From the NCBI RefSeq assembly GCF_000423665.1, contig NZ_AUIK01000008.1, positions 248,001-312,000 on the forward strand: a DNA stretch of 64,000 nt. Direction: 5' to 3'. The first letter of the stretch is position 1; every line of letters starts with the position of its first letter. The notes under the pieces are model-generated. The model was not told the DNA's origin, did no database searches, and was given only the letters and a program-made list of their open reading frames with translations. The DNA comes from Solirubrobacter soli DSM 22325. GTDB lineage: Bacteria > Actinomycetota > Thermoleophilia > Solirubrobacterales > Solirubrobacteraceae. Shown here one piece after another: positions 51,834 through 59,714 of this stretch. A program made the translations under genes and the position numbers.

Positions 51834-52808
51834 TCATCCGGGATCGGGACGCGCAGCCTCGGCCGGGTCGATCGCACCCCGGGCGAGAATGGCGCTCGCC
51901 GCGCTCGCCGGGTCCAGCCGGCGGGCGACGACCTCGTCCAACAACGCCTGCACCTCCGGATCGTCGCGCAGCGTCGCCTCCAGCGCGCGCCGCAGCCGCA
52001 CGGTGGCGATGCCCAGCACCTCGTTGAGCAGGTTGCGACGCCGCCGCTCGGAGAGCGTCCCCTCGGACTCGACGAACGCGCGATGCTCGAGCAGCTTCTC
52101 CGCCAGCGTCGCGACCCCCTCGCCGCGCGTCGCCTCGGTCTTGATGATCGGCACCCGCCAGCCGTGCTGCGGCGCCAGCGACAGCACGCCCCGGATCTCG
52201 CGGACCATCGTGTCCGTCAGCGGGTGGTCGGCCTTGTTGACGACGATGATGTCCGGGATCTCCATCACGCCGGCCTTCAGCGCCTGGATCGAGTCGCCGG
52301 AGCCCGGGATCAGCACGAGCACGACCGAGTCCGCGTGGTCGATCACGTCGACCTCCGCCTGCCCCACGCCGACGGTCTCCAGGAACACGTCGTCCTTGCC
52401 CGCGGCGTCCATCAGCAGCGCGGTCTGCAGCGCCGCCTCCGCCAAGCCGCCGAGCGCGCCGCGGGTCGCCATCGAGCGGATGAACACGCCGGGGTCGAGG
52501 AAGTGCTCGGAGAGCCGGATCCGGTCGCCCAGCAGCGCGCCGCCGCGGAACGGCGACGACGGATCGATCGACAGCACCGCGACCTGCCGGTCGAGCGCCC
52601 GCTGGTGCTTGACCAGCGCGCCGATCAGCGTCGACTTGCCCGCGCCCGGAGGGCCGGTGAAGCCCACGATCGACGCCTTCCCGGTGTGCGGGTAGGCGGC
52701 CTTGACCAGCTCCCACCCATCGGGATCGTCGTCCTCCACGAGCGAGATCCCGCGGGCGAGTGCGCGCTTGTCGCCGCGCAGGAGACGTTCGGCCAAAGAG
52801 TCCGGCAT
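51834..52808 (-). CDS. meaB: Methylmalonyl-CoA mutase-associated GTPase MeaB
   Basis: A 324-residue G3E GTPase that guards methylmalonyl-CoA mutase and helps load and repair its B12 cofactor. G motifs: FTGPPGAGKSTLIGAL (P-loop), LSIDPSSPFRGGALLGDRIRL, ETVGVGQAEVDV and IIVVNKADHPL. Start ATG 52808. The B12-binding subunit is about 20 kb away at 31829, so the mutase system is split on the chromosome. Divergent from the acyltransferase with 30 bp between starts. Confidence 0.95.
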   Translation of the reverse strand: MPDSLAERLLRGDKRALARGISLVEDDDPDGWELVKAAYPHTGKASIVGFTGPPGAGKSTLIGALVKHQRALDRQVAVLSIDPSSPFRGGALLGDRIRLSEHFLDPGVFIRSMATRGALGGLAEAALQTALLMDAAGKDDVFLETVGVGQAEVDVIDHADSVVLVLIPGSGDSIQALKAGVMEIPDIIVVNKADHPLTDTMVREIRGVLSLAPQHGWRVPIIKTEATRGEGVATLAEKLLEHRAFVESEGTLSERRRRNLLNEVLGIATVRLRRALEATLRDDPEVQALLDEVVARRLDPASAASAILARGAIDPAEAARPDPG

Positions 52809-52838
52809 CGGGGCGGCGGAGGATAGTCTCCAAGCCCG

Positions 52839-53504
52839 ATGGCAACGGTTTCGTCCAGGTCCGTGCCACCCGTCTACGGCATGCCCGAGCCGCTGCACGG
52901 TGGCCCGCTCGCGCTCGCGCGCTTCATGCGCAGCCACGGGATGCTCAACGGCAACTACGCGCGGCTGATCGCCCGCTGGGCGTGGCTGAAGCTGCGGTTC
53001 CGCGGGCGTCTGCAGACCGACGGCCTGTGCTTCATCGCCCCGGGCGTCAAGCTCGAGATCGGCCGCGACGCCGTCCTCAAGCTCGGCCGCTGGTCCTGGC
53101 TCGGGCACGGCTGCAAGCTGCGCGTCCACGAGGGCGTCTGCGAGATCGGCGCCAAGACGGTGCTCGGCCAGGAGTGCACGATCTCGGCCTTCCAGCACGT
53201 CTCGATCGGGCGTGAGTGCGTGATCGCCGACCGCGTGATGCTGATCGACTTCGATCACGGCGTCGTGGAGGTCGAGCGGCCGATCCGCCTGCAGGGGATC
53301 TACAAGCGCGACGTGCGCGTCGGGTCCAACTGCTGGATCGGGTACGGCGCGTGCATCCTGCGCGGCGTCACCGTCGGCGACAACGCCGTGATCGGCACCA
53401 ACACGGTCGTGACCAAGGACCTGCCCGCGAACGCCGTGGCCGGAGGGACCCCGGCGCGCGTCCTGCGGATGCGAGACGCGCCGGAGACCCTCCGTTGGAG
53501 CTGA
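52839..53504 (+). CDS. Left-handed beta-helix acyltransferase (hexapeptide repeat)
   Basis: A 221-residue protein in the LbH family of O-acetyl/acyl-transferases. An N-terminal helical part (about 1-60) is followed by hexapeptide coils (VKLEIGRDAVLKLGRWSWLGHG, VCEIGAKTVLGQECTISA, VSIGRECVIADRVML) and the CoA end, VRVGSNCWIGYGACILRGVTVGDNAVIGTNTVVTKDLPANAVAGGTPARVL. The DHG motif in IDFDHGV supplies the catalytic His. It probably modifies a surface sugar. TAGTCT stands 9 nt before ATG 52839. Confidence 0.88.
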   Translation: MATVSSRSVPPVYGMPEPLHGGPLALARFMRSHGMLNGNYARLIARWAWLKLRFRGRLQTDGLCFIAPGVKLEIGRDAVLKLGRWSWLGHGCKLRVHEGVCEIGAKTVLGQECTISAFQHVSIGRECVIADRVMLIDFDHGVVEVERPIRLQGIYKRDVRVGSNCWIGYGACILRGVTVGDNAVIGTNTVVTKDLPANAVAGGTPARVLRMRDAPETLRWS

Positions 53505-53505
53505 G

Positions 53506-54144
53506 CTAAGAAGCCGGCGCCGAGGCGTCGAGCTGGGCCTGGACCTGCTGCGAGCAGGCCGGCCACGGCGCGAGGCCGCGCTGCTGGTAGAGCCCGGCGG
53601 CGTACATGTCCTGCACGTTCTCGTCGGCCTCGGCGGGATCGCCGGTGCCGCCCAGGGACTCCCAGGTCGCCTGCGAGAACTGGTACTTGCCGCGGTACTC
53701 GCCGCTCGGGGAGACGGCGGTCGGGTCGCCGCCGGACTCGCACTCGGCGATCTTCGCCAGCACGGCCGCGACGTCGTCCGGATTGACCGGCTTGGTGGAC
53801 TCGAGCGAGCCGTTCTTCGGCGTGGACCCCAGCCCGAGCGCCTCGAGCGTGGCCGGGCCGGCGATGCCGTCGGCCTTGAGGCCGTGCGCCTTCTGGAAGC
53901 GCTTGATCGCGCGGCGGGTCTTCGGGCCCATGACGCCGTCGGCCTTGATGCCGAGCGCCTTCTGGATCTGCTTGGTGGTGACCTTCTTGGCCTTCGGAGC
54001 CGGCTGGCTCTCAGCCGTGGCACCACCGGAGCTGCCGCCGGCGGCGAACGCGGTCGAAGCGACGGCCAGCAAGGCCGTGATCGCGATGACCAGCGCCGCT
54101 AGGCGGCGTACGCGAGGTAACAACAGAACATCGGCTGCTTGCAC
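53506..54144 (-). CDS. Resuscitation-promoting-factor-like cell-wall hydrolase
   Basis: A 212-residue secreted protein. GTG 54144 is preferred because AAGGGAG lies 9 nt upstream; GTG 54168 is in frame but inside the leader. A signal peptide (RRLAALVIAITALLAVASTAFA) is followed by a peptidoglycan-binding domain (TTKQIQKALGIKADGVMGPKTRRAIKRFQKAHGLKADGIAGPATLEAL) and an Rpf/lysozyme-like domain (IAECESGGDPTAVSPSGEYRGKYQFSQATWESLGG, catalytic Glu in ECESG). It would cleave peptidoglycan during regrowth. The preceding riboswitch places it under c-di-AMP control. Confidence 0.93.
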   Translation of the reverse strand: MQAADVLLLPRVRRLAALVIAITALLAVASTAFAAGGSSGGATAESQPAPKAKKVTTKQIQKALGIKADGVMGPKTRRAIKRFQKAHGLKADGIAGPATLEALGLGSTPKNGSLESTKPVNPDDVAAVLAKIAECESGGDPTAVSPSGEYRGKYQFSQATWESLGGTGDPAEADENVQDMYAAGLYQQRGLAPWPACSQQVQAQLDASAPAS

Positions 54145-54162
54145 GTCAGGTGGCTCCCTTGG

Positions 54163-54327
54163 TCTCACTGCGCCTACGGGGTTAGCTGACGGGCTCGCGC
54201 GTAGACCTGCGCTACGCCGTCGTCATGACGGCGATTCGCCCCGGGAGCCTGACCATGGCTCCATCGGTTCCCCCGTTCCCCTCCGGACAGACCAGAGGGA
54301 ATTCGGCTTATGACGGGCGACAATTTA
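54163..54327 (-). promoter_or_regulatory. c-di-AMP (ydaO/yuaA-type) riboswitch and promoter
   Basis: Between the rpf-like start and the next gene the minus strand carries GCCGAATTCCC, GGAACGGGGGAACCGA, GGGGCGAATCGC and GAGCCCGTCAGCTAACCCC, then GTAGGCGCAG. In this order they are the conserved blocks of the ydaO riboswitch, which in actinobacteria often precedes rpf genes and turns them off when c-di-AMP is bound. TAAATT (54327-54322) is a good -10 box, placing the RNA start near 54314. The element runs to about 54163, just before the ribosome site of the rpf-like gene. Confidence 0.88.
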
Positions 54328-54375
54328 CACATCGCCCGCCCCAAACATCGTCCCGGTGCGGACCGGGCTTGAATG

Positions 54376-55644
54376 TCAGGGCTGGACGAACGCCCAATTC
54401 GCCAGCACAGGAGCCAAATTCCGCAGTTCGTCGGAACTTTCTCCTCCAAGTGCCGAAATGAAACTCTGGTAATGCGCTTCAGCTCGCTCGCGCGGGTAGG
54501 AGCCGGCGGTCGCGCGGTCGATCAGGAAGGCCCAGTCGGAGCTCTGGAGCGCGAGCAGCTCTCTCAGCGCCCGAGCCGACGGATCGGCGCCCAGGGCCGC
54601 CAATTCCGCGCTGCGCTGGGTCCAGGCGAGCTCGCCGCGGCTCCAGGTCCGCAGGTCGCGCCCGAGCCCCCAGCTCGTCACCGGCGGGTCGTGGCGAGGC
54701 TCGGAGGCGTGACCGATCGCGACCGGCACCACGTCGGCGAGCTCGAGCACGCGTTGCAGGAAGGTGACGCCCTCGTGCCAATGGTGGCCGAAGAGCTCGG
54801 TGTCGAACGCGACGACGGCGCCGTCCGGGAGGGTCGCGACCCACTCCTCGGCGTGGGTGCGGGCGCGAGCGGCCGCGCGCGCCGGGTCGTAGGGCGTCCC
54901 GTCGTTGGCGTAGTACGCGTGTGCGCGGGCGCTGAGCCGGTGCGAGTCGCGGTACTCGCCGTGGCTCGGGTAGCCCGTCTCGTGCCAGACGCGGTCGACC
55001 CCCGCGCGGTCGATCCCCACCAGGAAGATGCCCGCCTCCGTGGCGTGGGTGCCGGCCGCGTTCCAGTCCACGCACGTCATGTGGACGCCCGCTTCCTCCA
55101 GCAGCGCGTCGAGCCACGGCGCGTGCGCGCACTCAGGCAGCCAGAAGCCGCCGTCCCACGTGCCGAAGCGGCGCCGGTGCGACTCGATCCCCGTCTCGAG
55201 CTGCAGGCGCACGCCCGCGTCGGTCGCGAGCAGCGGCAGCACCGCGTGCGTGGCGGCGCTCGTCCACGTGACGTGCGGGGCGAACGCGGCGAGCACGTCG
55301 CCGCGGCGCTCCAGCGACTCCACCGCCGACTCGTAGCGCGCGGACGAGTACGCGATCTGCGCGGCGAGCTCCGGGTGGTCGACCGCGTCGAGCCCATGGC
55401 TCGCGGGACGGATGTTCGTCAGGAACGCCAGGCAGCGCTCCAGCGCGCCCGGCGCCTCGAGCTGGTCGGCGAGGACGGGCGTGACGCTCAGCGTGACCTT
55501 GTCCGGATGGGCGTCCAGGACGTCCAGCAGCGGCAGGTAGCTGGTCGCGATCGCCTCCCACAGCCATTCCTCGCCGAACGGCCACGTCCCGAAGCCCTCC
55601 ACGTAGGGCATGTGGGTGTGCAGGACGATGCTGAACCGGGTCAT
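54376..55644 (-). CDS. Glycoside hydrolase family 57 (probable 1,4-alpha-glucan branching enzyme)
   Basis: A 422-residue GH57 protein starting at ATG 55644. The N-terminal LHTHMPYVEGFGTWPFGEEWLWEAI is the family hallmark. The nucleophile Glu is in FWLPECAHAP, and the acid/base Asp in VAFDTELFGHHWHEGV. The C-terminal helical domain ends with WAFLIDRATAGSYPRERAEAHYQSF. It is a little shorter than characterised branching enzymes (over 500 residues), so the last domain may be reduced. It is last in the photolyase operon. Confidence 0.87.
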   Translation of the reverse strand: MTRFSIVLHTHMPYVEGFGTWPFGEEWLWEAIATSYLPLLDVLDAHPDKVTLSVTPVLADQLEAPGALERCLAFLTNIRPASHGLDAVDHPELAAQIAYSSARYESAVESLERRGDVLAAFAPHVTWTSAATHAVLPLLATDAGVRLQLETGIESHRRRFGTWDGGFWLPECAHAPWLDALLEEAGVHMTCVDWNAAGTHATEAGIFLVGIDRAGVDRVWHETGYPSHGEYRDSHRLSARAHAYYANDGTPYDPARAAARARTHAEEWVATLPDGAVVAFDTELFGHHWHEGVTFLQRVLELADVVPVAIGHASEPRHDPPVTSWGLGRDLRTWSRGELAWTQRSAELAALGADPSARALRELLALQSSDWAFLIDRATAGSYPRERAEAHYQSFISALGGESSDELRNLAPVLANWAFVQP

Positions 55645-56402
55645 GCCCGAAGCACGGCGATCAGGTCGAGGCAGCGGTCGAGATCCGACCGCTTGAGCGT
55701 GAAGTCGCGGGCGCTGATCGCGGGCGTGAAGCGGTCGTAGAACGGCTTGGTGAAGCGCAGGCCCTTGTGGACGCGGTCCCAGCCGAGGTGCTCGATCGCG
55801 ACCTGGTGGGCGCGCAGCTTGCGTGCGTGGAAGAGGCCGAGCAGGTCGACGTTGTCGAAGTGGCGCTCGCACAGCTCGCGGTACTCGGCCGGCTTGTACT
55901 CGCGTACGTGCCAGGGGTTGCCGGAGCGCTCGGCGCCCTTCGGCGCGAGCGTGAGCACGTTCGGCGTGGAGACGTAGGCGACGCCGCCGGGCTCGATCAG
56001 GTCCCGGATGTGGGAGAGCATCGCGTCCGGGTCCTGGATGTGCTCGATCGTCTGCAGGAAGACGACGCAGTCGACCTCTCCCTGCCAGAGCTCGATCATG
56101 TTGCGCTCGAACCGCGCCTGCTTGTACTTCGCGCGGGCGTGCTCGAAGGCCTCCGGGTTGGCATCGACGCCGACGACCGACGCCGCCGTCCGCGCCAGCA
56201 CCGCGCTCCCGTACCCCTCACCGCACGCGAGGTCGACGACCTTGCGGCCGTGGACGCGCTGCGCGATCCACTCGTACACCACCAGGTGGCGGCGATACCA
56301 GTAGTTCTCTTCGGGGACGTCGGGGAGCGTGCGCTCGCCGGTCAGGTGCAGGGGCGGGACGCCGGGCGGCTGGTCGCGTTGGACGTAGAGCTGATCGGTC
56401 AT
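55641..56402 (-). CDS. Class I SAM-dependent methyltransferase
   Basis: A 253-residue methyltransferase starting at ATG 56402. VVDLACGEGYGSAVLA is the SAM-binding loop, VVGVDANPEAFEHARAKY the second strand, and VVFLQTIEHIQDPDAMLSHIRDLIEPGGVAYVSTPN the rest of the core. YWYRRHLVVYEWIAQRV precedes it. The substrate is unknown. In other genomes similar genes stand next to GH57 or glycosyltransferase genes, suggesting methylation of a glucan or glycolipid. Overlaps both neighbours by ATGA. Confidence 0.88.
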   Translation of the reverse strand: MTDQLYVQRDQPPGVPPLHLTGERTLPDVPEENYWYRRHLVVYEWIAQRVHGRKVVDLACGEGYGSAVLARTAASVVGVDANPEAFEHARAKYKQARFERNMIELWQGEVDCVVFLQTIEHIQDPDAMLSHIRDLIEPGGVAYVSTPNVLTLAPKGAERSGNPWHVREYKPAEYRELCERHFDNVDLLGLFHARKLRAHQVAIEHLGWDRVHKGLRFTKPFYDRFTPAISARDFTLKRSDLDRCLDLIAVLRA

Positions 56403-57199
56403 GCGTTCGCCCTCATCAGTACCGAAAACCACGTCCGGAAGGGCCGCCAGGCGTCGGCGACGTCAGCGAGCGGCTGCCCGTAGCGCGCCTGCACGGCGTC
56501 CTTGAGCTTCGGCTCGTTCTCGGCCAGGACGTCGGTGGTCCCGACCGCGCGCAGGAGGATCAGGTTGGCGTAGAACGGCCCGATGCCTGACAGCTCGAGC
56601 AGTTGCGCCCGCGCGGCGTCCGGCGGCATCGCCAGCAGCGGCTCGCGATCGAGCTTGCCCTCGATCGCCGCCTGGGCGATCCCGTGCAGCCGCGGGATCT
56701 TGTTCTGAGGCAGACCTTCGAGCTCCTGCAGCTCGAGGAGCTGTCGCGGTGCCGGGAAGGTGGACCCGAGCGCGTCGCGCAGCCGGTTGCCCGTCGCGCG
56801 GCTGGTGCGGGCGGAGATGATCGAGAGCGCGGCCGCCTCGTAGGGCGAGTGGAAGAGGACGGGGCGCAGGTAGTCGCTGTCGCGCAGGACCTGCCGGGCG
56901 ATCGGATCATCGACCTCGGGGTAGGCCGTGCCGTCGTGGTCGAGGCTGACGATCCGGGCCGCCTGGGCGAGCGCGCGCTCGACGTTCTCGGCCTCGACGG
57001 TCGCCGTGACGGCGTCGCCGTCCTGGCGCAGCGTGACCGTCGCGGCGCCGCTCCAGTCGTCGACCAGGAAGTGCAGGCCGACCTCGCCGTCACCGATCCG
57101 GGCCTGGCCGGGTGGCCAGCCCGCGATGAAGCGGGCCGCGGCGGCCAGCGAGAACGGTCCCTTCGGCTCGATCGTGTGGATACGCGGGACGTTAGCCAC
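56399..57199 (-). CDS. AlkA-like DNA-3-methyladenine glycosylase, variant active site
   Basis: A 266-residue HhH-GPD protein starting at GTG 57199, overlapping the photolyase stop by 8 bp. LLELSGIGPFYANLILLRAV is the helix-hairpin-helix with GIGPF. The N-terminal beta domain (about 1-90) and ISARTSRATGNRLRDALG helix also match AlkA. The catalytic Asp of AlkA (LPDD) is replaced: here the position reads AENEP, giving Glu229. Base excision of alkylated purines is the family role; whether this variant is active needs testing. Between a photolyase and a methyltransferase. Confidence 0.8.
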   Translation of the reverse strand: MANVPRIHTIEPKGPFSLAAAARFIAGWPPGQARIGDGEVGLHFLVDDWSGAATVTLRQDGDAVTATVEAENVERALAQAARIVSLDHDGTAYPEVDDPIARQVLRDSDYLRPVLFHSPYEAAALSIISARTSRATGNRLRDALGSTFPAPRQLLELQELEGLPQNKIPRLHGIAQAAIEGKLDREPLLAMPPDAARAQLLELSGIGPFYANLILLRAVGTTDVLAENEPKLKDAVQARYGQPLADVADAWRPFRTWFSVLMRANA

Positions 57200-58508
57200 G
57201 CGCGGCCGCGTATGCCTCGAGCGTGCGGCGGCGCTCGACCGCGTGGTCGACGATCGGCTCGTCGTGGCCCGCCTCCCACGGCGTCGCGAGCTTGTCCAGC
57301 GGCACGCCCTCGAGCTCCGGGCACCAGCGGAGGACGTACTCGCCCTTGGGGTCGTGGCGCTGCTGCTGGAGCATCGGGTTGTAGAGACGGCGGCTGACGG
57401 GCGCGGGGTCGACCCCGACCGAGGAGATCCACTGCCAGTTGCCGTTGTTGTTGGCCTCGTCGCCGTCGAGCAGGTAGCGCATGAAGTGACGCTCCCCGCG
57501 GCGCCAGTCGACGTGCAGGTCCTTGACGAGGAAGCACGCGGTGATCAGGCGGGCGCGGTTGTGCATCCACCCGGTCCGCGCCAGCTCGCGCATGCCGGCG
57601 TCGACGATCGGATAGCCGGTCCGGCCTTCCCGCCAGGCGTCGAAGTGTTCGTCGGTGCCGTCCCACTCGAGGCCGTCGAGCTCCTTGCGGTGGGCGTGGT
57701 GGGCGTTGGCGGGGTGGTGGAGGAGGACGTGGGCGTAGAAGTCGCGCCACGCGAGCTGGCGGGTGTACGCGTCATGACGTCCCGCCTTCTCTTCGAGCTC
57801 GCGGGCGGAGATGCAGCCGAAGTGCAGATACGGGCTGAGGCGTGAGGTGCCGCCGGCGACGCGGTCGTGATGTTCGGCGTAGGTGTCGATGCCGTCGCGC
57901 AGCCAGGCGTGCATGCGCTTGCGGCCTTCGGTCTCGCCGCCCGGCATCGGCTCCGCGACCGTGCTCGGCAGCGTCGGAATGTCGCCGACCGTGAGGTTCG
58001 ACGGTGTCGGGACGGTGCGCGGCGCGCCATGGATCTCGCGGCGGGGCAACTGTTGCCACGCGCGGTGGAAGGGCGTGAAGACCGTGTACGGCTTGGGCTT
58101 GCCGATGTCGGCGACGAAGTTGCCCGCGGTCCGGCGTGGCTCGACGGATGCTTCGCGCAGGGCCTCTTCGACGCGCTTGTCGCGGGTCATCGCGAACGGC
58201 GAGGCGTCGGAGGCGAAGTAGACCGCCCTCGCCCCGTGCTCCTTGGCGAGCCGAGGGAGCTCGCGCTCGGGCGTGCCGCGGGCGATGACGAGGTTCCCGT
58301 GGCGCTGTCGGAGGGACTCGCGCAGGTCTTCGAGCGATTCGAGCAGGAACCGCGTGCGGCTGTCGGAGGCGTGCCGGCCGTCGAGCAGGCGGTCGTCGAG
58401 CACGAAGACGGGGACGACCCGCTCGAAGGCGTCGAGGGCGGCCCTGAGCGGCGGGTGGTCATGCACGCGCAGGTCGCGGCGGAACCAGACGAGAGCGGTC
58501 GACGACAT
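57192..58508 (-). CDS. phr: Deoxyribodipyrimidine photolyase (class I)
   Basis: A 438-residue FAD enzyme that reverses UV-made cyclobutane dimers with blue light. N-terminal antenna domain ALVWFRRDLRVHDHPPLRAAL. FAD domain: SRLSPYLHFGCISARELEEKAG, QLAWRDFYAHVLLHHP, GYPIVDAGMRELARTGWMHNRARLITACFLVKDLHVDWRRGERHFMRYLLDGDEANNNGNWQW, with the usual Trp chain. Short but complete. First gene of the operon phr-AlkA-methyltransferase-GH57. ATG 58508 follows a GGGAG ribosome site that is also part of an inverted repeat. Confidence 0.95.
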   Translation of the reverse strand: MSSTALVWFRRDLRVHDHPPLRAALDAFERVVPVFVLDDRLLDGRHASDSRTRFLLESLEDLRESLRQRHGNLVIARGTPERELPRLAKEHGARAVYFASDASPFAMTRDKRVEEALREASVEPRRTAGNFVADIGKPKPYTVFTPFHRAWQQLPRREIHGAPRTVPTPSNLTVGDIPTLPSTVAEPMPGGETEGRKRMHAWLRDGIDTYAEHHDRVAGGTSRLSPYLHFGCISARELEEKAGRHDAYTRQLAWRDFYAHVLLHHPANAHHAHRKELDGLEWDGTDEHFDAWREGRTGYPIVDAGMRELARTGWMHNRARLITACFLVKDLHVDWRRGERHFMRYLLDGDEANNNGNWQWISSVGVDPAPVSRRLYNPMLQQQRHDPKGEYVLRWCPELEGVPLDKLATPWEAGHDEPIVDHAVERRRTLEAYAAARG

Positions 58509-58509
58509 T

Positions 58510-58524
58510 CTCCCGTTACGGGAG
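58510..58524. promoter_or_regulatory. Perfect inverted repeat in the phr/LON divergent gap
   Basis: CTCCCG (58510-58515), TTA, CGGGAG (58519-58524) lies one base upstream of the phr start. On the minus strand its right half is the GGGAG ribosome site, so a bound protein or an RNA hairpin would hide it. On the other side TAGACT (58531-58536) stands 9 nt before GTG 58546 of the LON-domain gene. Confidence 0.4.
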
Positions 58525-58545
58525 CGCGCTTAGACTGGGTTCACC

Positions 58546-59169
58546 GTGCAGCTGGTCGAGAACTTCCCGCTGTTCCCGCTGGGCCTGGTCGCGCTCCCCA
58601 GCGAACTGGTCCCCTTGCACATCTTCGAGGAGCGCTACAAGGCGATGATCGGGCGCTGCCTCGAGGAGGGGTCGGAGTTCGGGATCGTCTGGATGGCCGA
58701 CGACGGGCTGCGGCCGATCGGCTGCGCGTGCGAGATCGCCGAGATCCTCGAGCGGATGCCGGACGGGCGGATCAACCTCGTCGCGCGCGGGACGCGGGTC
58801 TTCCGGATCGAGGAGCGCCAGGATGACCTGCCGTACCCGGCAGCGACCGTGGAGTTCCTCGACGACCGTGACGACTACCCCGACGAACAGGCCGCGACGG
58901 GCGCGCACATCGCGTACGCGGACCTCGTCGAGCAGGCGACCGACCGGACGCCGGAGCCGGGCGAGATCGAGGCGATGAGCGCCTACGAGATGGCGGCCAC
59001 CGTCGAGTTCGGGCTCGACGCCAAGCAGGGCCTGCTCGACCTGCGCTCGGAGACGGCGCGGATGAAGCTCGTCACGCGCCTGTGCCGCGCCGCGATCAAG
59101 CGGCTGGACTTCATCGACCGCGCGCAGGCTCGCGCGCGGTCCAACGGCAAGGTCCACTTCACCGGCTGA
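58546..59169 (+). CDS. LON substrate-binding domain protein
   Basis: A 207-residue cytosolic protein with only the N-terminal LON-like domain: FPLFPLGLVALPSELVPLHIFEERYKAMIGRCLEEG, FGIVWM, GCACEIAEILERMPDGRINLVARGTRVFRI. The ATPase and protease domains of Lon are absent. Such stand-alone proteins are common in actinobacteria; function is unknown, perhaps protein binding. GTG 58546, leaderless-like. Overlaps the convergent ankyrin gene by 11 bp. Confidence 0.88.
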   Translation: MQLVENFPLFPLGLVALPSELVPLHIFEERYKAMIGRCLEEGSEFGIVWMADDGLRPIGCACEIAEILERMPDGRINLVARGTRVFRIEERQDDLPYPAATVEFLDDRDDYPDEQAATGAHIAYADLVEQATDRTPEPGEIEAMSAYEMAATVEFGLDAKQGLLDLRSETARMKLVTRLCRAAIKRLDFIDRAQARARSNGKVHFTG

Positions 59170-59692
59170 CGGCGCCGTGGGCGCGCAGCAGCGCCTCCAT
59201 CTCCGTGTCGTCATGCTGCAGGGCGGCGTCGAGCGGCGTGTATCCGCCTTGCTGCTGGACGTTGGGGTCCGCGCCCGCCTCCAGCAGCGCGCGCGCCGAC
59301 TCGTGGTCGCGAACGGCGACCGCCGAGTGGATCGGCCGCACCTTGAAGGTGTTCTCGGCGTCGGCGTCCGGGTCCGCGCCGGTCGCGAGGATCGCCCGCA
59401 CCGCCTCCGCCCCACCGAAGAACGCGGCCAGGTGCAGCGGCGTGAAGCCGTCACCGCCGCGGACGCTCAGGTCCGCGCCCGCGAGCTTGCCCACGTCGCC
59501 GAGCGCCGCGGCCTCCAGCGGCCCGACCGGCGCGCCCGCGGCCAGCAGCGCGTCACGCGCCTCCGGGCGCCGGTGATAGAGCGTGAGCAACAGCGCCGAG
59601 ACGCCGTGCTCGTCGGTCGCCGCGACCAGCTCGGGATGCTCGCGCAGGAGCGCCGGGAAGTCGTCGGAGGTGATGGCCGCGGTCAGGTCCAT
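59159..59692 (-). CDS. Ankyrin-repeat protein
   Basis: A 177-residue protein with about four ankyrin repeats: DEHGVSALLLTLYHRRPEARDALLAAGAP, GGDGFTPLHLAAFFGGAEAVRAILATGADPD, NTFKVRPIHSAVAVRDHESARALLEAGADPN, QGGYTPLDAALQHDDTEMEALLRAHGA. No signal peptide, so a cytosolic binding module. Only 15 bp separate its ATG (59692) from the divergent marR ATG. Confidence 0.9.
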   Translation of the reverse strand: MDLTAAITSDDFPALLREHPELVAATDEHGVSALLLTLYHRRPEARDALLAAGAPVGPLEAAALGDVGKLAGADLSVRGGDGFTPLHLAAFFGGAEAVRAILATGADPDADAENTFKVRPIHSAVAVRDHESARALLEAGADPNVQQQGGYTPLDAALQHDDTEMEALLRAHGAVSR

Positions 59693-59714
59693 CTACGATC
59701 GGTAGCAATGCTAC
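59693..59714. promoter_or_regulatory. Candidate MarR operator across the marR start
   Basis: GTAGC-AAT-GCTAC (59702-59714) is a perfect 5-bp inverted repeat whose centre holds the start codon ATG of marR (59708). Beside it CTACGATCGGTAG (59693-59705) contains CGATCG. TACGAT (59694-59699) lies 8 nt before the ATG, a leaderless-type -10 box. A MarR dimer bound here would shut off its own gene, and probably the ankyrin gene 15 bp away. Confidence 0.5.

Noticed and set aside
54174-54461. Short open frames on both strands between the rpf-like gene and GH57 gene
   Set aside because: They lie over the riboswitch and have no protein-like pattern.
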